A DNA stretch of 64,000 nt from Hypericum androsaemum (GCA_963995505.1 OZ023186.1:11477570-11541569), one strand, 5' to 3'. Counted from the stretch's first letter, positions 35,487 to 47,700 are shown. Numbers and translations are program-made. Notes: generated from the letters alone by a model not told the origin.

Positions 35487-36904
35487 TTAATTGTGTGGAG
35501 ATTTACCTATCACCACATCTCCATGTTGCCCAGCTTCTAATTGGTTGAGGGCGTACACTCGTGCCTGAGCTCTAGGTGGTGGCGGCAGCTTCCCCCCTAC
35601 AGGGGCGGTGCGGCCACTAGGGTTTGTTACTGTTGGAGCCCGTGCACGCATTTCAGGGCAAGTGGCTAGTAGATGCCCCATCTTCCTGCACTTAAAGCAT
35701 GCTCCAGAAATCCACCTAAAAAAATGTGGGTTAATCTCCCACTTGTAATCAAATTTTCCTCTCCTAGTTGGTCAAAGGAATACTATATTCACCTGCATTG
35801 CTCCTGGGTGTGACCTGAACGATTGCATCTCTCGCACCACGGACCAAAGTTCCTAGCAGAAGACGATGGATTGTAGGGTCTCTTAGTTGGTTCCGAATAA
35901 TAATTCCCTCCATCCAGCCCCACCTTCCTCTTTGTATGTTCCTTCTCTGCCTTCTTTTGACAGGACTTCAAATTTTGTTCAATCACCAGTGCCCTGTGGA
36001 GTACATCCGAATAGGTAGGTAGGAGGAAAGGCACCACTAGATTCCTGATGTCATTTGTAAGCCCATCCTCGAACCTTCTAGCTCGGGTATCTTCGTCTAG
36101 CGCAGCCACCGACTTGAAGATCGCGAGCCTAGAAAATTCTCGATCATACTCCGTCACCGTCAGGTTCCCTTGCACTAACTGGTCGAACTCTCGTGCCTTT
36201 TCTCCCTCAAGAAATCTTCCCAGCCATACACTTCCACCTCTGCTACCTCTCCTGTCCTCTCTCCGGTTCTCTCTCCGGTCCTCTCTCCAGTCCTCCCATC
36301 CCGACGAATCCTATCCTGCGTTTCCCACCATCTACGGGCGTCGCCTTTCAGTACATAGGCAGCGTACTTCGCCTTTTCTGTGACCTGGGTGTTAGCAATC
36401 TCAAAGGCCTTCTCTATCTCGACACCCAATCTTCTACCTGAATCGGGTCTTCCGAACCATCAAAAGGGGGTGGCTTAACCCTCAAGAATTCCCGATAACC
36501 CCCAGCGGTGGGTTACGATTGGGGTGCAGGCTGTGGCGCAACTGGAAATGCCGGCTGGTGGTGTTGCTGAGCTAAAAGGGTCAGGATCTGCAAAAGTGCA
36601 CCCTCAACATTTAACCCTGCTGGATTCAGAACAGGGCCAGCAGGAGCATAGGAAGAGATAGCATAGGCAGGAGCAGCAGAAGCAGGGGCAGCAGGGGTAG
36701 CAGGCGCAACGTTAGCTGATTCATTATCCCCGATGTCGTAATCTATGCCAGCGCATTATCGACCGCATCCCCAACGTGATCAGGGGTCGCACCCGGACCC
36801 TCAACTTGTTCTGGCGCTATTTCCGTTCCCGGTTGCTGCCCTTGTCCCCTGGATGCTCCTGCTCTCGTCATTGGTGCCATTGATTCGTGTCCTGATATGT
36901 TCAT
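35487..36904 (-). pseudogene. Gypsy gag with two zinc knuckles, frameshifted
   Basis: A start region near 36904 (MNISGHESMAP) runs into a stop after about 40 codons. Later pieces (36175-36429, 35789-36175, 35487-35681) carry the gag core (LKGDARRWW, TVTEYDREFSRLA, RRFEDGL) and two CX2CX4HX4C knuckles (CERCNRSGHTQEQC and CFKCRKMGHLLATC). A one-base shift near 36190 splits the core. A short in-frame expansion repeats RTGE four times. Confidence 0.85.
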
Positions 36905-37037
36905 ACATGCTATTCTTAAGCAAAATTTTAATCACATAATCTGAACATTATAATAAAATCAAGCATCATCATAAATTAGCGTATCACATAATCTAATTGT
37001 TTTTTTTTCCACAGAATCACTTAATCACATACATAAT

Positions 37038-37187
37038 CAATCATTTCCAATCCGAATCACAGAATCTCGACATTAACTTACAGAATCAATCATTTCCAAC
37101 CCAAATCACAGAATCTCGACATTAACTTACAGAATCAATCATTTCCAACCCAAATCACAGAATCTCGACGTTAACTTACAGAGTCAA
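37038..37187. repeat. Three tandem 49-bp units in the Gypsy leader
   Basis: Units share 'aatcaatcatttcca', 'aaatcacagaatctcgac' and 'ttaacttacaga' and are nearly identical. They lie between the primer binding site and gag. Confidence 0.8.
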
Positions 37188-37789
37188 TCACTAGGTTATA
37201 GTCATAATCACAGAATCACGAAAATCAAAATCACATAATCTCAATCGCCTAATCTCAGACATAAACATCCCTTAATCATAACCCGTACACCTTAATTCAC
37301 TCCGAATGACATGAGACCACTCCCCCGGGTCCTTTATGACTAATTACTCTCGAACACTTCAAAACCAAAACCAAATTTTATGACGAAAACTACATAAAAT
37401 TTGTGACAAAACTTCAAATGGCCGTAACTTTCAAATGGCTGCGAATTAGGCCCCGAAAGTCGATCGTTCTGGCGTAGCAGAATGTTTGTAGATCTTGAAA
37501 TTCCCTTTCCGAAAAGTGGTTATAAAAAAATTCGTTAAGCGAGTCAAAAGTTATGACCTTTCAAAGTTTTTGGTAGTTTTGGCCACAAAACTCACGAAAT
37601 TTTTGACACCATACCATGGTTTCACAATGATTTGCACCCCCCCCCCCCTTTTACCACTAGTTGTTTTCTGGAATTTTGGTGGTTTTCTAAATGAAATGCA
37701 ATGTCATGCATGAAGCAAACTTTTTTTTTTGAAGTGCAGCGCAGCGGTTTTGAAATATCAAAATCTGTTTTCAAACCTTCTTTTTTTTC

Positions 37790-37802
37790 GGCTCTAATAC
37801 CA
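37790..37802 (-). promoter_or_regulatory. Primer binding site of the Gypsy element
   Basis: On the minus strand the bases read tggtattagagcc, one mismatch to the initiator Met-tRNA complement, five bases from the 5' LTR. Confidence 0.82.
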
Positions 37803-37807
37803 TAATT

Positions 37808-38777
37808 TGTCGCGACCCGGAAATGGAAGCGACAAGGTCCGGGGTATTAATTACTCCGAAAGGCATCATATTATTATTAAGAATGAGACCATTATTTAAA
37901 ACAAAAATCCAAACATCCAAAGGGAATCAAACGTTCAAACATTCAGAAATACGAAGAACTAGTAAAAATTGGATGATCTGAAACTCGTGATGATGCATGC
38001 ATGCAGATAAATCTCCTAATCCCGTTCCTGGATCCCCCCTGGACGATCTGAAACACATACAGCTAGAGTGAGTTTATAAACCCAGTAAGTGTAACGAAAC
38101 AAATCGACAAGTTAGTTACGGAAAGACGATTTCACATTGCAAAATGAGGAGCCCCTTAACCATCTATCTAGCCAACTACACAAACATAAATTCGAACACA
38201 ACATATTCATAGCGGTATCCCCTATCCAACTATCCTATCCGACTATCCTATCCGACTACATATCATAACTTAACAGAACTTATAGAACTTACAGAAATCC
38301 AAACAGAAGTATATCACACGGTCTCAACATAATACAGATCAGATCCGCACAGATTTTTCTAAAAGTACAAAGATCGGCTTAAGCCAAATCCCAAATTCAA
38401 GACATATGTGTTCCAGCCTGGGACGTAGTTCGTCTCAGGAAACAAAACTCCTCGATCTACGAGATAATGAAATTTCCACTTACCTTATGTTGCTCAGAGG
38501 AACCCTAACCCACCGATCTATCCGGAACTCCCTCGAATCCAACTCGTCCTCGCACAGCTTCGTCTTCACCTTTACAGAGAAAGAAAATTCGTATGGGTGT
38601 TTAGGCTGACCGAATGGGCGGCCTATAGGCCTAGTTATATAGGCTTTCGAGGCTACCAAAAACCCTAGTCTGCCCACCAAAAACCCTAATCCGCCCCTAG
38701 TTACCCTAATTATGGAAAATTACCTTTTACTCTCCTAAACTTTATAGGGCTCTCACTTTAGTTTACCAATTCTTACA
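37808..38777 (-). repeat. 5' LTR of the Gypsy element
   Basis: This is the 970-bp partner of 30972-31954, with about 2% substitutions, mostly transitions, and one fewer 13-bp unit. It is followed by the target duplication ataca. Confidence 0.94.
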
Positions 38778-38782
38778 ATACA

Positions 38783-39091
38783 CGTAGTAACACTTCAGAT
38801 AAAGGTTGCGTCATCTTAAGTTACTTCCGTTCTTCGGTTTCCTTTGCAACATAAGAAGGCTAATTAGCGAGGTAGGGTTTATTGTGGAGGCGAAATTAAG
38901 TGAAACCGCTCCTTGTCTTATTATACGCAAATTAATGGGGATATAAGTACCATACAAAAACTATCAGTTATAAATATGCTAACCATTATTGCCATTAATA
39001 CACAAAAATAAATCCGACACATTCAATATGTAAGCTTGTGCCTGCTCCTCCCCAAGACAAAAATTTGCTAATGTAATAATTTCGTGGCGAT
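38783..39091. other. Upstream region of the TBL gene
   Basis: The 309 bases between the Gypsy element and the TBL start are AT-rich. I see no clear promoter motif. The Gypsy insertion lies close enough to have altered the original promoter. Confidence 0.4.
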
Positions 39092-41394
39092 ATGGTAATC
39101 CAATTATCTCGGATTAATTACCGTAAGCAATCCATCTTATTGGTGGCAGTAGCTTGCTGTTTTGTGTTAGCATGGCTAATCTGGGGAGGAAACCAAATCG
39201 AAAAGTCGGTGTTTGTTTCCTCCCCAGAAGGAGGAGGAGGAGGTTGCGATGCTTTTAAGGGGGAATGGGTATGGGATAGTAATGGGTCCCGTCCTCTATA
39301 CCAAGAATGGGACTGCCCTTACTCCCATAAATACACTGCTTGCCAGAGCAGTGGGAGGCCCGACTCTTTCTACCAATACTGGAAATGGCAGCCTCAAGGC
39401 TGCAACTTGCCCATGTAATTTACCAACTCTCTCGCCCAACACTTCAATTTTATTCATTTCTGTTAGGGTAGCGGTACCGTAAAGACGAATGTTTTGAACA
39501 CTGATAATAAATACTAACAGAGATAGGAGATAGAGGACACACGGTATTTACATCTATAGGGCCGAGTGATACATGGTATTGTTGCGGTGGAAACGGGGTT
39601 TCGTACTCCAACAGGTACATAAACCATAGACGAACGCTACGTCTCGAGCTTACATCTGTTATCATGGCTGAAGCAAGCCAAGACCAAAGTATCCTAACCT
39701 TTATTTATAGGAGTCAAGTCCAATATGTTTTACACAAAGGAGAGATAGAATTCTGCGAAAAATTCTAATGATTTTTTTTTCGCACCGAGACTTTGTTGTC
39801 ATCGAAATGGAATCGTTTGAATGTGGTTTGTGTTTGTTGATTTTTCCTATTTAGGTTTGATCCTTCGAGGATGCTAAATGTTTTGGGGGGAAAGAGGGTA
39901 ATGTTCGTGGGAGATTCGGTGCAAAGAAACCAGTTCGAGTCTTTGGTTTGCATGCTCCAATCTGTAGTTGAAGATGACGAGAAGTCTTTCTGGAACATAC
40001 CACCATCAATTAAGAAATTTAGAATCCAGGTACCTCGACTATTCTAAATTTGAGTTGGATAACAACGAAAAACACCGATTTCATTGCATTGAAATTTAGT
40101 GGCATCTGTTTCAGGAGCTAAACGTATCGATAGAGTTTTTCTGGGCTCCTTTCCTTGTAGAATCCAGTGCTGATGACATTGAAAGTCATTCCGGGAAGCA
40201 AAAAATTGTACATTTGGACTCAATAGATAGGCATGGTGAGATCTGGAATGGTGCTGACATTTTAGTGTTCAACAACTATGCTTGGTGGGTCAGAAATCCT
40301 CCCATAACTTATTTGTAAGTGTATCTAATTGTTCTTTTCTTTTGTATTATCACTAACCCATTGCATTAAGTCAATCACTCCACATTTATTCATTTACTTC
40401 CATCAATCAAGCGGTTTTGATTCTATTATGTTTGACTAATGCGTGTACATGTAGAGTGACCAAGTTTCGAATTCAGACGAATTCGAATTATTATTCGCCA
40501 AGTTTTTTAATAAATGAGATATATATAAAAAAATAAAAGTAACATAGCATCTAAAAGCAAAAAATAAAATTCTAAATATCTCACATGTTAGTGGACGATT
40601 ATACAGCCAAATTCGTGCTATGAAAACTATGATTTGTATTCTATTCGTTCAAGGGCGAATTCGAATACGAATTTAGATTAGTATGAGCCGATTTAAATCC
40701 GAATCAAATTTTCGACAGATCGAATCGTTTTCAATTCATAGTCACCACCGCTATGTACAGGACTTGTGTTTTCACGTGAGAATAACTACGGTATGTTCCA
40801 ATAATCAGATACCAAGGTGAAGTCAAAGAGTACACAGACGCCGAAGCTTATAAGCAAGCATTAGCTACATGGGCAAATTGGCTGGAGACCAACATCAACC
40901 CTCGCAAGCAGCAAGTGTTTTTTATGAGCATCTCCCCTTCACATTGGGGGTGACCTTTTACTTTCTCCAAAGTCTTGTACTTCACTTTCCACTTGGGTAT
41001 CTCTCTCTAGGACTAATGAGTCCACGTTTGGTTTTTTTGCAGGGCTACACAGCAACCCGGAAGCGACGGAAACTGCTTCAACGAAACGTACCCGGATTTC
41101 AACTTCCAGTTGGATGCAGACATAGATCTCCATATGATGCAGATACTAGGAGACATTTTATACACTGCAAAAAGCAAAGTAACTCTATTGAACATCACTC
41201 AGCTGTCCCAGTACAGGATTGATGCACACACATCATACTACGGTAAGTATAGGGGAATGAGTTCGACTAAGATACAAAAGGGTCGTTCCAAGAAATTTGG
41301 TGATTGTTTGCACTGGTGCTTACCAGGAGTACCGGATACTTGGAATGAGATTCTATATGCCTACCTGCTAAGAAATCATCCAACTTTTTCGTGA
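39092..41394 (+). CDS. TBL: Trichome birefringence-like (TBL) polysaccharide O-acetyltransferase
   Basis: TBL proteins add acetyl groups to xylan, mannan or pectin in the Golgi. I place five exons: 39092-39414, 39855-40029, 40115-40314, 40809-40949 and 41043-41394, all GT-AG, giving 396 residues in one frame. A single membrane anchor lies at about residues 15-33. The PMR5 N-terminal domain starts CDAFKGEWVWD and ends at WQPQGCNLP. The catalytic GDS motif (residues 127-129, MFVGDSVQRNQ) and the DxxH motif (Asp367, His370 in DCLHWCLPGVPDTW) are intact. It is rather short for the family. The subfamily and sugar substrate cannot be told from what I see. The 3' end converges on the minus-strand gene ending at 41606. 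Confidence 0.93.
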
Positions 41395-41605
41395 GAAAGA
41401 AAGATTTGCAAGCGAGAAGCAGCGAACACTATCATTGTTGATTATAAGAAGTAGTGAAGAAAAATTTCGATGACTCGTAATTCAGTTTATTCCATTCATA
41501 AACTAAACTACTATCATTGTTCTCAACAGCTGAAAAATTGTAGCTTCTATACTGAAGCAGGTAATGGTTATCAGGTAAATGGAAGTTGTAGATTTACCAT
41601 GTTCA

Positions 41606-43335
41606 TTACAAGAGCTCCCATCCAGAGTCGTGCATCTGCTGTGCTTGCTTGTCACCTAGAATGTTGCTCGGTGACATTTGAGTCTGTTTGCTGCTTTCGA
41701 TATCAGAGTCCCCATACCAAATTGATAGTGTTTCGTAGTCCTTTATCAGCAGCTTCTTCGGAGCAAAGAGATCCTGAATTTTTTGCTTTGACAGAAGATG
41801 TATTGAAAAATTGTCAGTATATACTTCGGTAATAAAAACAATATTGGTTGAACAGACCAAGCAGAATTGAATTAACTTTTTGATAGAAGAAAGTGATCTA
41901 TGTATGAGTAGAGGTTGAACATGTTGACACCTTCGGAAGATAACAACTCTTTGTCCTAAACATAACGACAACCACGTGGACATTTGGACGAAGAATTATA
42001 TGATATTGTCACATTCAGGGAGATTACAAGAATGCAGACTAATGCAATGATTAGAAAAGCACCGGATTCATAATTTTGCGTGTGTTTGCTTTGTTCTTTC
42101 CAAGCTGTATTTAGACAGAGAGATGGCAAGGTACCTTGAAAGACCTGAGCTTGCGAGTTCTGCGAGAAACATCATGGAGAATTTTGTCATCCACAATAGC
42201 ACATCTGTCTTCAAGCTTCAACTTGTCGTACAAATCAATAGTTTCCATTTCAGAGTCGTTTACATTGTCAATACCGCAACAATAACCGATGGAATGACCT
42301 GTCAAAGCCAGTACAGAAGAAGAGGAAGTTACAATAATATAATGGAACATAAACAAAAACTAGGGCAAAATCATGTTGCACATTATTCTTATACAATTAA
42401 AAGTCCAAGAGAGTAGATAAGGAAGCCACTTGAAAAAAGGACCAATACGAACCTGACGGTCCCGACGACAAGACGCTGTTGTCGGATTTTTCGGACAAAG
42501 AGTGTAATCCTGTGAAGCCAAGAATCTTGCTGGATAAAGAACCTATCTCGTCAAACTTTTTGTTGGACGTACTAACAGAGATACCTGGTTCTGACAAGGG
42601 AGCAGCAGTTGCTCTATCATTAATGTGGTTTGAATCATTCAAAGGGCTCCCATCAACGATTCCAGCCACCTGAAAGGACTGCAGCCCTTCTTCATGACAT
42701 GAAGTTTCTGCTGAATATTCATCAACAGATCCACTTGTATTCTCAGAACCAGAAGAAATACGTTCTGTACAAAATGAAGCCTCAGAAAGATCTACTTTAT
42801 CTGAAGTGCTTACTTCCAGCACCTCCATTGCAGAGGAATTAATGTTCAATTCTTTTTGATTTGGGATGGCGTTCCCATTTTCGCTAGCACCCTTTTCAAG
42901 AGGGAGCTGCTGGCCATGAACTAAAGTTTCCATACAATTGGGTTTATGACATGCATCTCTATTCTCACTGTCACAGTTTAAAGGTTTGCTAGAAAAGAAA
43001 CCCTCAAAAGATTCTTTCTGAGTAGCAGAGTTAAGTCCTATCGGTTCAGATTCTAAGGATTTGCTCTTCATATCAACTTCTTCTGCAGAGTTAGCGGCAG
43101 AGTCATTGTCTGCTGAAACATTACCAAGTTCAACTGGGGCTGAACCAGATTCCGTTCGGCTAACATGTGTTACAGAATCTCCGGGAGGGTGACATGTCTG
43201 GTCCCTTGAAGGAACAGAATCACCAGGCACTACCTGGTTCACAATGTTATCCACTTCATAGCATATTGTTTCAAACTTTTGACACATATTCCCAAACCAG
43301 GAAACATGCTTGGGTTTCGAGTCCATCTTAGGCAT
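41606..43335 (-). CDS. Unrecognised plant protein with conserved C-terminal region
   Basis: I place three coding exons: 42453-43335, 42135-42298 and 41606-41785, all GT-AG, keeping one frame of 408 residues. A 5' untranslated intron probably runs from about 44226 (ctt|gtaagt) to 43415 (ctgcag). The long first exon is Ser-, Glu- and Asn-rich and looks disordered. The later exons (GHSIGYCCGIDN, ETIDLYDKLKLEDRC, VSRRTRKLRSF, KDYETLSIWYGD) look conserved and basic-helical. I do not know the family and no domain is evident. The ATG at 43335 has a second in-frame ATG nine bases on. Only 211 bases separate its stop from the TBL stop. Confidence 0.75.
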
Positions 43336-44175
43336 AATGCATGCGGGGATTTTGCAGAATCTCAAGTTGGGAAAATATCCCCTACCAAAGATAAAGAACA
43401 GCTATTTCGTCGTCCTGCAGAACAAAGAATTACATGAAGGATTAGAATCAACATGACAATCTAACAACTTAAGCTCGATGAGATGACCGTTTCAGTGAAC
43501 ATGTCCAACTAGCCATCCAAATAAATGTTCTCCAGCTAACTTGCAATATTCCCCGAAGCCAACAACCTTAAGGTACTTGGATCTGTTTTGGGTTCAGGGA
43601 ACATGAGAGGACAGGAAAAAAATGGCAAGAAAGAACCAATAGCAATCAAATCGATGCTGCAACATGCATCGATTACTAAGAGAATGGCCATAAGACGCAA
43701 AGCCCTCGAACGAAGGAGCAGAGAAACCCGCACAAAGTGGCACGGCGACTAGCTCCATTCGCTCATCTTGTCATCGCTAAGACACAAAAGTAGTTGACAG
43801 ATTCCGTAGGTAATAATTAGCTGAAATTCCATTAGGACAACTCTATGTTTCACCAACAACCTGGACGCACGAACCTCAGTTCGCAAGGGGCAAAACCGCA
43901 AATAATCAGCTATAGCTAAAAGATTGATCTTCCTTCCAGCTAACCAATAAGCTAAGAAGCCATACCCCACAAAATAATTCCATCCCAACAAAAGAAAAAA
44001 AAACAGAATTCCAATTTCCATGTTCTGAAAACAAAAACAAAAAAAACTTTTTTGATATATTTTATGAGCTGATGATAGAACTCCGATAACATCATCGCAT
44101 GTAAAGACAAAGAGAAACCCAGTAAACAAACGGCCCCACCAAAAGGGGAATCAACCCAAACACAAATATCGACCT

Positions 44176-44210
44176 GGAGAGAGAGAAAAGAGAGAGAGAG
44201 AGAGAGAGGA
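44176..44210. repeat. GA/CT microsatellite in a probable 5' untranslated region
   Basis: An interrupted (GA)n run lies about 50-90 bases from the probable donor of the 5' untranslated intron of the minus-strand gene at 41606-43335. On that strand it is a CT run, a common feature of plant leaders and promoters. Confidence 0.8.
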
Positions 44211-44299
44211 TCAGAACTGAACTTACAAGAAGGTCGCCACCTTTGGGGGTAGAGAGAGAGGTTTTGTGTTCGAGTATACGTCAGAGCTCTGTTCCAACT

Positions 44300-44659
44300 T
44301 GGGTTTTACTTGAGGGGAGGGCGGTCTTCGTTTTGTTGTAGGACAAGGACTTCTGTTGGTCAGTTCTGGGCTTTTCGCAATGTATGTAAACCGGTACGCC
44401 ACACGCTATGGTTGGCCAAATTTTGAAGCCTAACCAAAGGGCGGAGATTCTTTATTTATAGTACGCGAATAAATAATTTTACTCTGGATGATTGATAAGA
44501 AACTATTGCTTTTCTAATCGCTTTAGTATGATTTTTTAATATTTGAACCTTTATTTTCAACCCATTTCATATGTTAGTTTTCTTTTTTTTTTTGAAAAAT
44601 ATGTAATATTAGAGAATATATAGAGGTAATTTTAGAAATTTGAAAAGCGTTGGTACACA
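44300..44659. other. Intergenic, AT-rich
   Basis: This is upstream of the minus-strand gene. No element was recognised. Confidence 0.35.
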
Positions 44660-44876
44660 TGTATAGACGCTGTCACATCATGTACACGACATCGGCACAC
44701 CCTTGAAAGTAGTCGACATAAATATTGGTTGGTTCTTTGCCGGCTTTATGTACAGGACAACGACATCACGTACACAACACTGGCACATCACGTACACGAC
44801 ACTGGTACTGGTACATCATATACACGACAACGAAACATCATGTACACGACAACGAAACATCAAGTACACGACAACT
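44660..44876. repeat. Minisatellite of 'acatcatgtacacgac' units
   Basis: About eight imperfect units contain 'tacacgaca' or 'tacacaaca' plus 'catca(t/c)'. The cleanest copies are at 44809-44876. Confidence 0.7.
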
Positions 44877-45059
44877 CTTCTTAAAGATTAAGAATTCATG
44901 ACAAATTTTAATATCAAAATTTTTAGATGCAGAGACGTTAAATACAACCAACTATTTTGATATTTTATCCAAAGTGTTTTAAGTTGATTAAAGATAAAAA
45001 ATATTTACATAATAATCAACTTTAAAAAATAAACACACACTGAATAGTCTCAACTTTTC

Positions 45060-45321
45060 CCTCAAAATATCATGGCTGATGTCAGCACCCTTTTTTCATA
45101 GAAATGACCAAAATATCCTCAAAAAAGGGAAAAAAACTTATCATCTTCAAGGGTATTTTGGTCATTTCCCTTGAAAAAATATCAAAAAATGGGTGCTGAC
45201 GTCAGCCAGGGACCCGAGAGTTTCTAAAACCAAAGTCAAGGGACGGTAAAATTATTTTTAAAAATGCAGGGACCCGAGAGGCAGAATGACCAAATACCAG
45301 AGACTAGGAAGTAATTTACCC
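45060..45321. mobile_element. Truncated MULE-like element
   Basis: The right end reads, inverted, GGGTAAATTACTTCC, and shares 'ctctcgggtccctg' and 'aaatgaccaaaata' with the elements at 56992 and 63546. The left side starts only at 'ggctgatgtcagcaccc', so the outer left repeat is lost. An outer inverted repeat ('ttaaagattaagaattcatg' at about 44881 and its complement ending near 45352) encloses it. Confidence 0.6.
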
Positions 45322-46205
45322 TAAAAAATTTCATGAATTCTTAATCTTTAAGATGAGTTATTATGGATGTTATGATTTAGTAGGTTTTATAAAAGCATTT
45401 TACCAAAGATTTGGTTGTTCAATACTTTATTAAAAACTAGCAAAGACACACGCGAGTACCGTTCTATTTTAAAATCCACAAAATTTATCATTTATTAATT
45501 TTTTTAAACTGTACATGAATAAAATGCTCTCTTGCATATTTGATTATACTATTTTCTTTTTTGATTTACCTAATACGTCATAAGAAATTCTTTGTACACG
45601 ACATTTTTCGTAAAAGTTTCAACTTTATCAGCAACATCACCTCTCTTGACTAACACTTTTGTGTTCTTGCTTGAAACACCTCTCGAAAGGGCAACGTACA
45701 ACTACCAAAGACTGAAGACATGCTCAGCCAGATAAATATCAGTATTTTTAATTATTCCACTTTTAAATGCCACTGTTTTGCCACACACATAGAAAATGTG
45801 AGAAAGGAGAACAACGGCTCTCGCCGGCACCAGCACTGTCACCCCATTGACCAAGGCCTTCCTGCGCTCATTCTAGCCGACTCCCAGACCATGCATCCTC
45901 CGTGTCGCCGCCGTCTACTCGCTAGATCCTGCGAAGCCAAAAAAGTCCAGAACGGCAGCCTCTGCAGGTGTCGTTCTGTCCCTTTTAAAGCCAAGGGTTC
46001 ACTCTCTCTTCTTCGCTCGCCATTCTCTCGCCGGGAAGGTCTACCAAAAAGGCCAAGGGTTTCTTTTCGATCAGAAGAAGTAGCTAAACCAAAGGGTTTA
46101 TGTTGTTGAGCCCTATAAAGTTTTAACTGAAATGGTACTTTTGACATTTCCACGGTGTAACACCAAACTACCTAAAAAGGACCCACGTCCACGACCACAC
46201 CAACA
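45322..46205. other. Intergenic, no gene recognised
   Basis: Open frames at 45720-46109 (plus) and 45839-46153 (minus) overlap each other, are Arg-rich, and show no family motif. I do not call them genes. Confidence 0.35.
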
Positions 46206-46740
46206 ACATCCTCGTTATTTGTTGGTCATTTTGCTCCATCGTCAAGCAACGCCGGCATTTCGGGCGTGGACTTCAGCCCACCGCTCATCTCCATGGCTGT
46301 CGTTGTGGTGGCGGCCTTCCTATTGGTCACCTACTCCCGCCACTTCATCCTCCTCATCAATCGGTTCCGTCGGTGGTGGCACAGACATTGGCGCTGCAGG
46401 TTCCAGCTGTCGTCCTACTCTACCACATTCTCTAACCTGGACTCGCCTCCTTTCTCGTTCGACTATTCCTCCCCCGACGGGGCCGCTGGCTTTTACATGT
46501 ACTCTTTTTACAGGCTCGATGACTCTATCATCAAGACGATCCCTCTCTCCCTCTACAATTCGACGTTGAATGACGCCGTTCTATGATACTGCGTCGTGTG
46601 CTTGTTAGAGTTCAAAGAGAACGACTACGTAAGGACTCTCTCGGCCTGCTCCCACCCCTTCCACATGGACTGCATCGACATCTAGCTCCGATCCCACACC
46701 AAATGTCCCCTCTACCAAGACAGAATATTCCTCCCCAAAT
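46206..46740 (+). pseudogene. ATL-type RING-H2 finger pseudogene
   Basis: ATL proteins are membrane-bound RING-H2 ubiquitin ligases. The frame reads SSSNAGISGVDFSPPLISMA, a membrane segment (AVVVVAAFLLVTY), then SLYNSTLNDAVL. After a TGA at about 46584 comes the [29 protein letters not shown], a TAG where relatives have Trp, then KCPLY, where the last Cys is Tyr. Two stops, loss of a zinc ligand and no ATG upstream make this a dead copy. ATL genes usually lack introns, which fits. Confidence 0.85.
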
Positions 46741-46760
46741 TCCTCCCCCTTCGTCCCCAT

Positions 46761-46927
46761 TAGGGGTGAGCATATAATCCGATATCCGAGTCTGATATCC
46801 TTTTTTTTATTCAGATTATTCAAAATTTTAATTTTGAATTTGGATTCGGATAGCAAATTTACTTGTTCGGAATGTCAGAATATCCGAAATACAATTATTG
46901 GGCCTAAAATATAAATGAGTTTAGTTA
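46761..46927. mobile_element. hAT-like terminal fragment
   Basis: The start 'aggggtgagcatataatccgatatccga' style end (read here in short) matches the terminal motif AGGGGTGAGCA of the hAT element at 48622-49492. The other end is not seen. The following LTR-like block may have cut it. Confidence 0.4.
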
Positions 46928-47700
46928 TGTTGGAAAAATTACCCACTTTCCGTGGACCAAGCAACGCAACGAACACACAAGCACGATACTAAGCACGATA
47001 CTAAGCACGATCCACAAACACAAAGAAAGCACAAAGGAGGGACACACAAAATTTATTCACCTGGTTCGATCCTCAACGATCTACCTTCGGGGGCGTCCAA
47101 GCCAGGAGAGATTCTACTATATCACGCACACACACGTAGAGCTTCACTCGCTTACTACAATGGATGCCACACTTGGCTCACTCTTTCTCTCCTCTTCTCT
47201 CTTTTCTCTTTGGAGAGCTTTGGCAATGACAACCACACTCATTCAATGAGGGAAGGGGGTGTTTATGGGACACCTTATATTCTAGGTCATTTGGGGCGAG
47301 CAAGGGCAAACTTGTCCAACTGCAGCAACTTTTCCCCGCTGAACTGGCGATCGCCAGTTGACTCTCGCAGAAGTTCCTGGAGCGGGGTACTAGCGGTCGC
47401 TAGTTGACTTACGCCCGCAAGTCCCAACTAGCGGCTGCTAGTTGGCTGGCGCTTGCTAGCCCTTCACCAGCTCCACTTCTCTGCTTCGCTTCTCGTGTGC
47501 ACTAGTGTACTAGTGTTACAGAAGGTCGAATCCATTACGAGTGCACTAGTGTTTCACCTTCTCGCACCCGATTGCCACCTCGATCAACTTCAAGGCTCTT
47601 CACTCGAGCCAACCGAATACTTTACTCGTACTCAGGCTCCATACCCAATAAGTTCATGCTTCTAGGCCTGGGCCGATTGTATGCCCAATTTTCCTTCACA
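46928..47700 (-). repeat. LTR-like segment (possible solo LTR)
   Basis: The block has TG...CA type ends (tgttgg on the left, ttcaca on the right). On the minus strand it has a 'gaataaatttt' signal near its end. Three 14-bp 'aagcacgatacta' type units lie at about 46980-47015. The flanking 5-mers (agtta and atttt) do not match, so the boundaries or the nature of the block are unsure. Confidence 0.35.

Larger units (their letters stand above)
30972..38777 (-). mobile_element. Full-length Ty3/Gypsy chromovirus-type retrotransposon, defective
   Basis: The element is 7.8 kb with LTRs of 983 bp (30972-31954) and 970 bp (37808-38777) and exact 5-bp target duplications (ataca at 30967-30971 and 38778-38782). 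The coding order on the minus strand is gag, protease, reverse transcriptase, RNase H, integrase, which is Gypsy order. A chromodomain-like end on the integrase suggests a chromovirus, perhaps Del/Tekay. I counted about 19 LTR substitutions plus one 13-bp indel (about 2%). The coding region has several stops and frameshifts and a perfect palindrome inside pol. Confidence 0.94.

Noticed and set aside
44660..44876. A CRISPR-like spaced repeat array
   Set aside because: The units are imperfect and contiguous, with no uniform spacers, in a plant nuclear context; it is a minisatellite.
45720..46153. Overlapping open frames on both strands
   Set aside because: They have Arg-rich composition, no motif, no splice or start context.
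46928..47700. A confirmed solo LTR
   Set aside because: The 5-bp flanks do not match (agtta and atttt) and no partner LTR is present; it is kept only as a low-confidence repeat.
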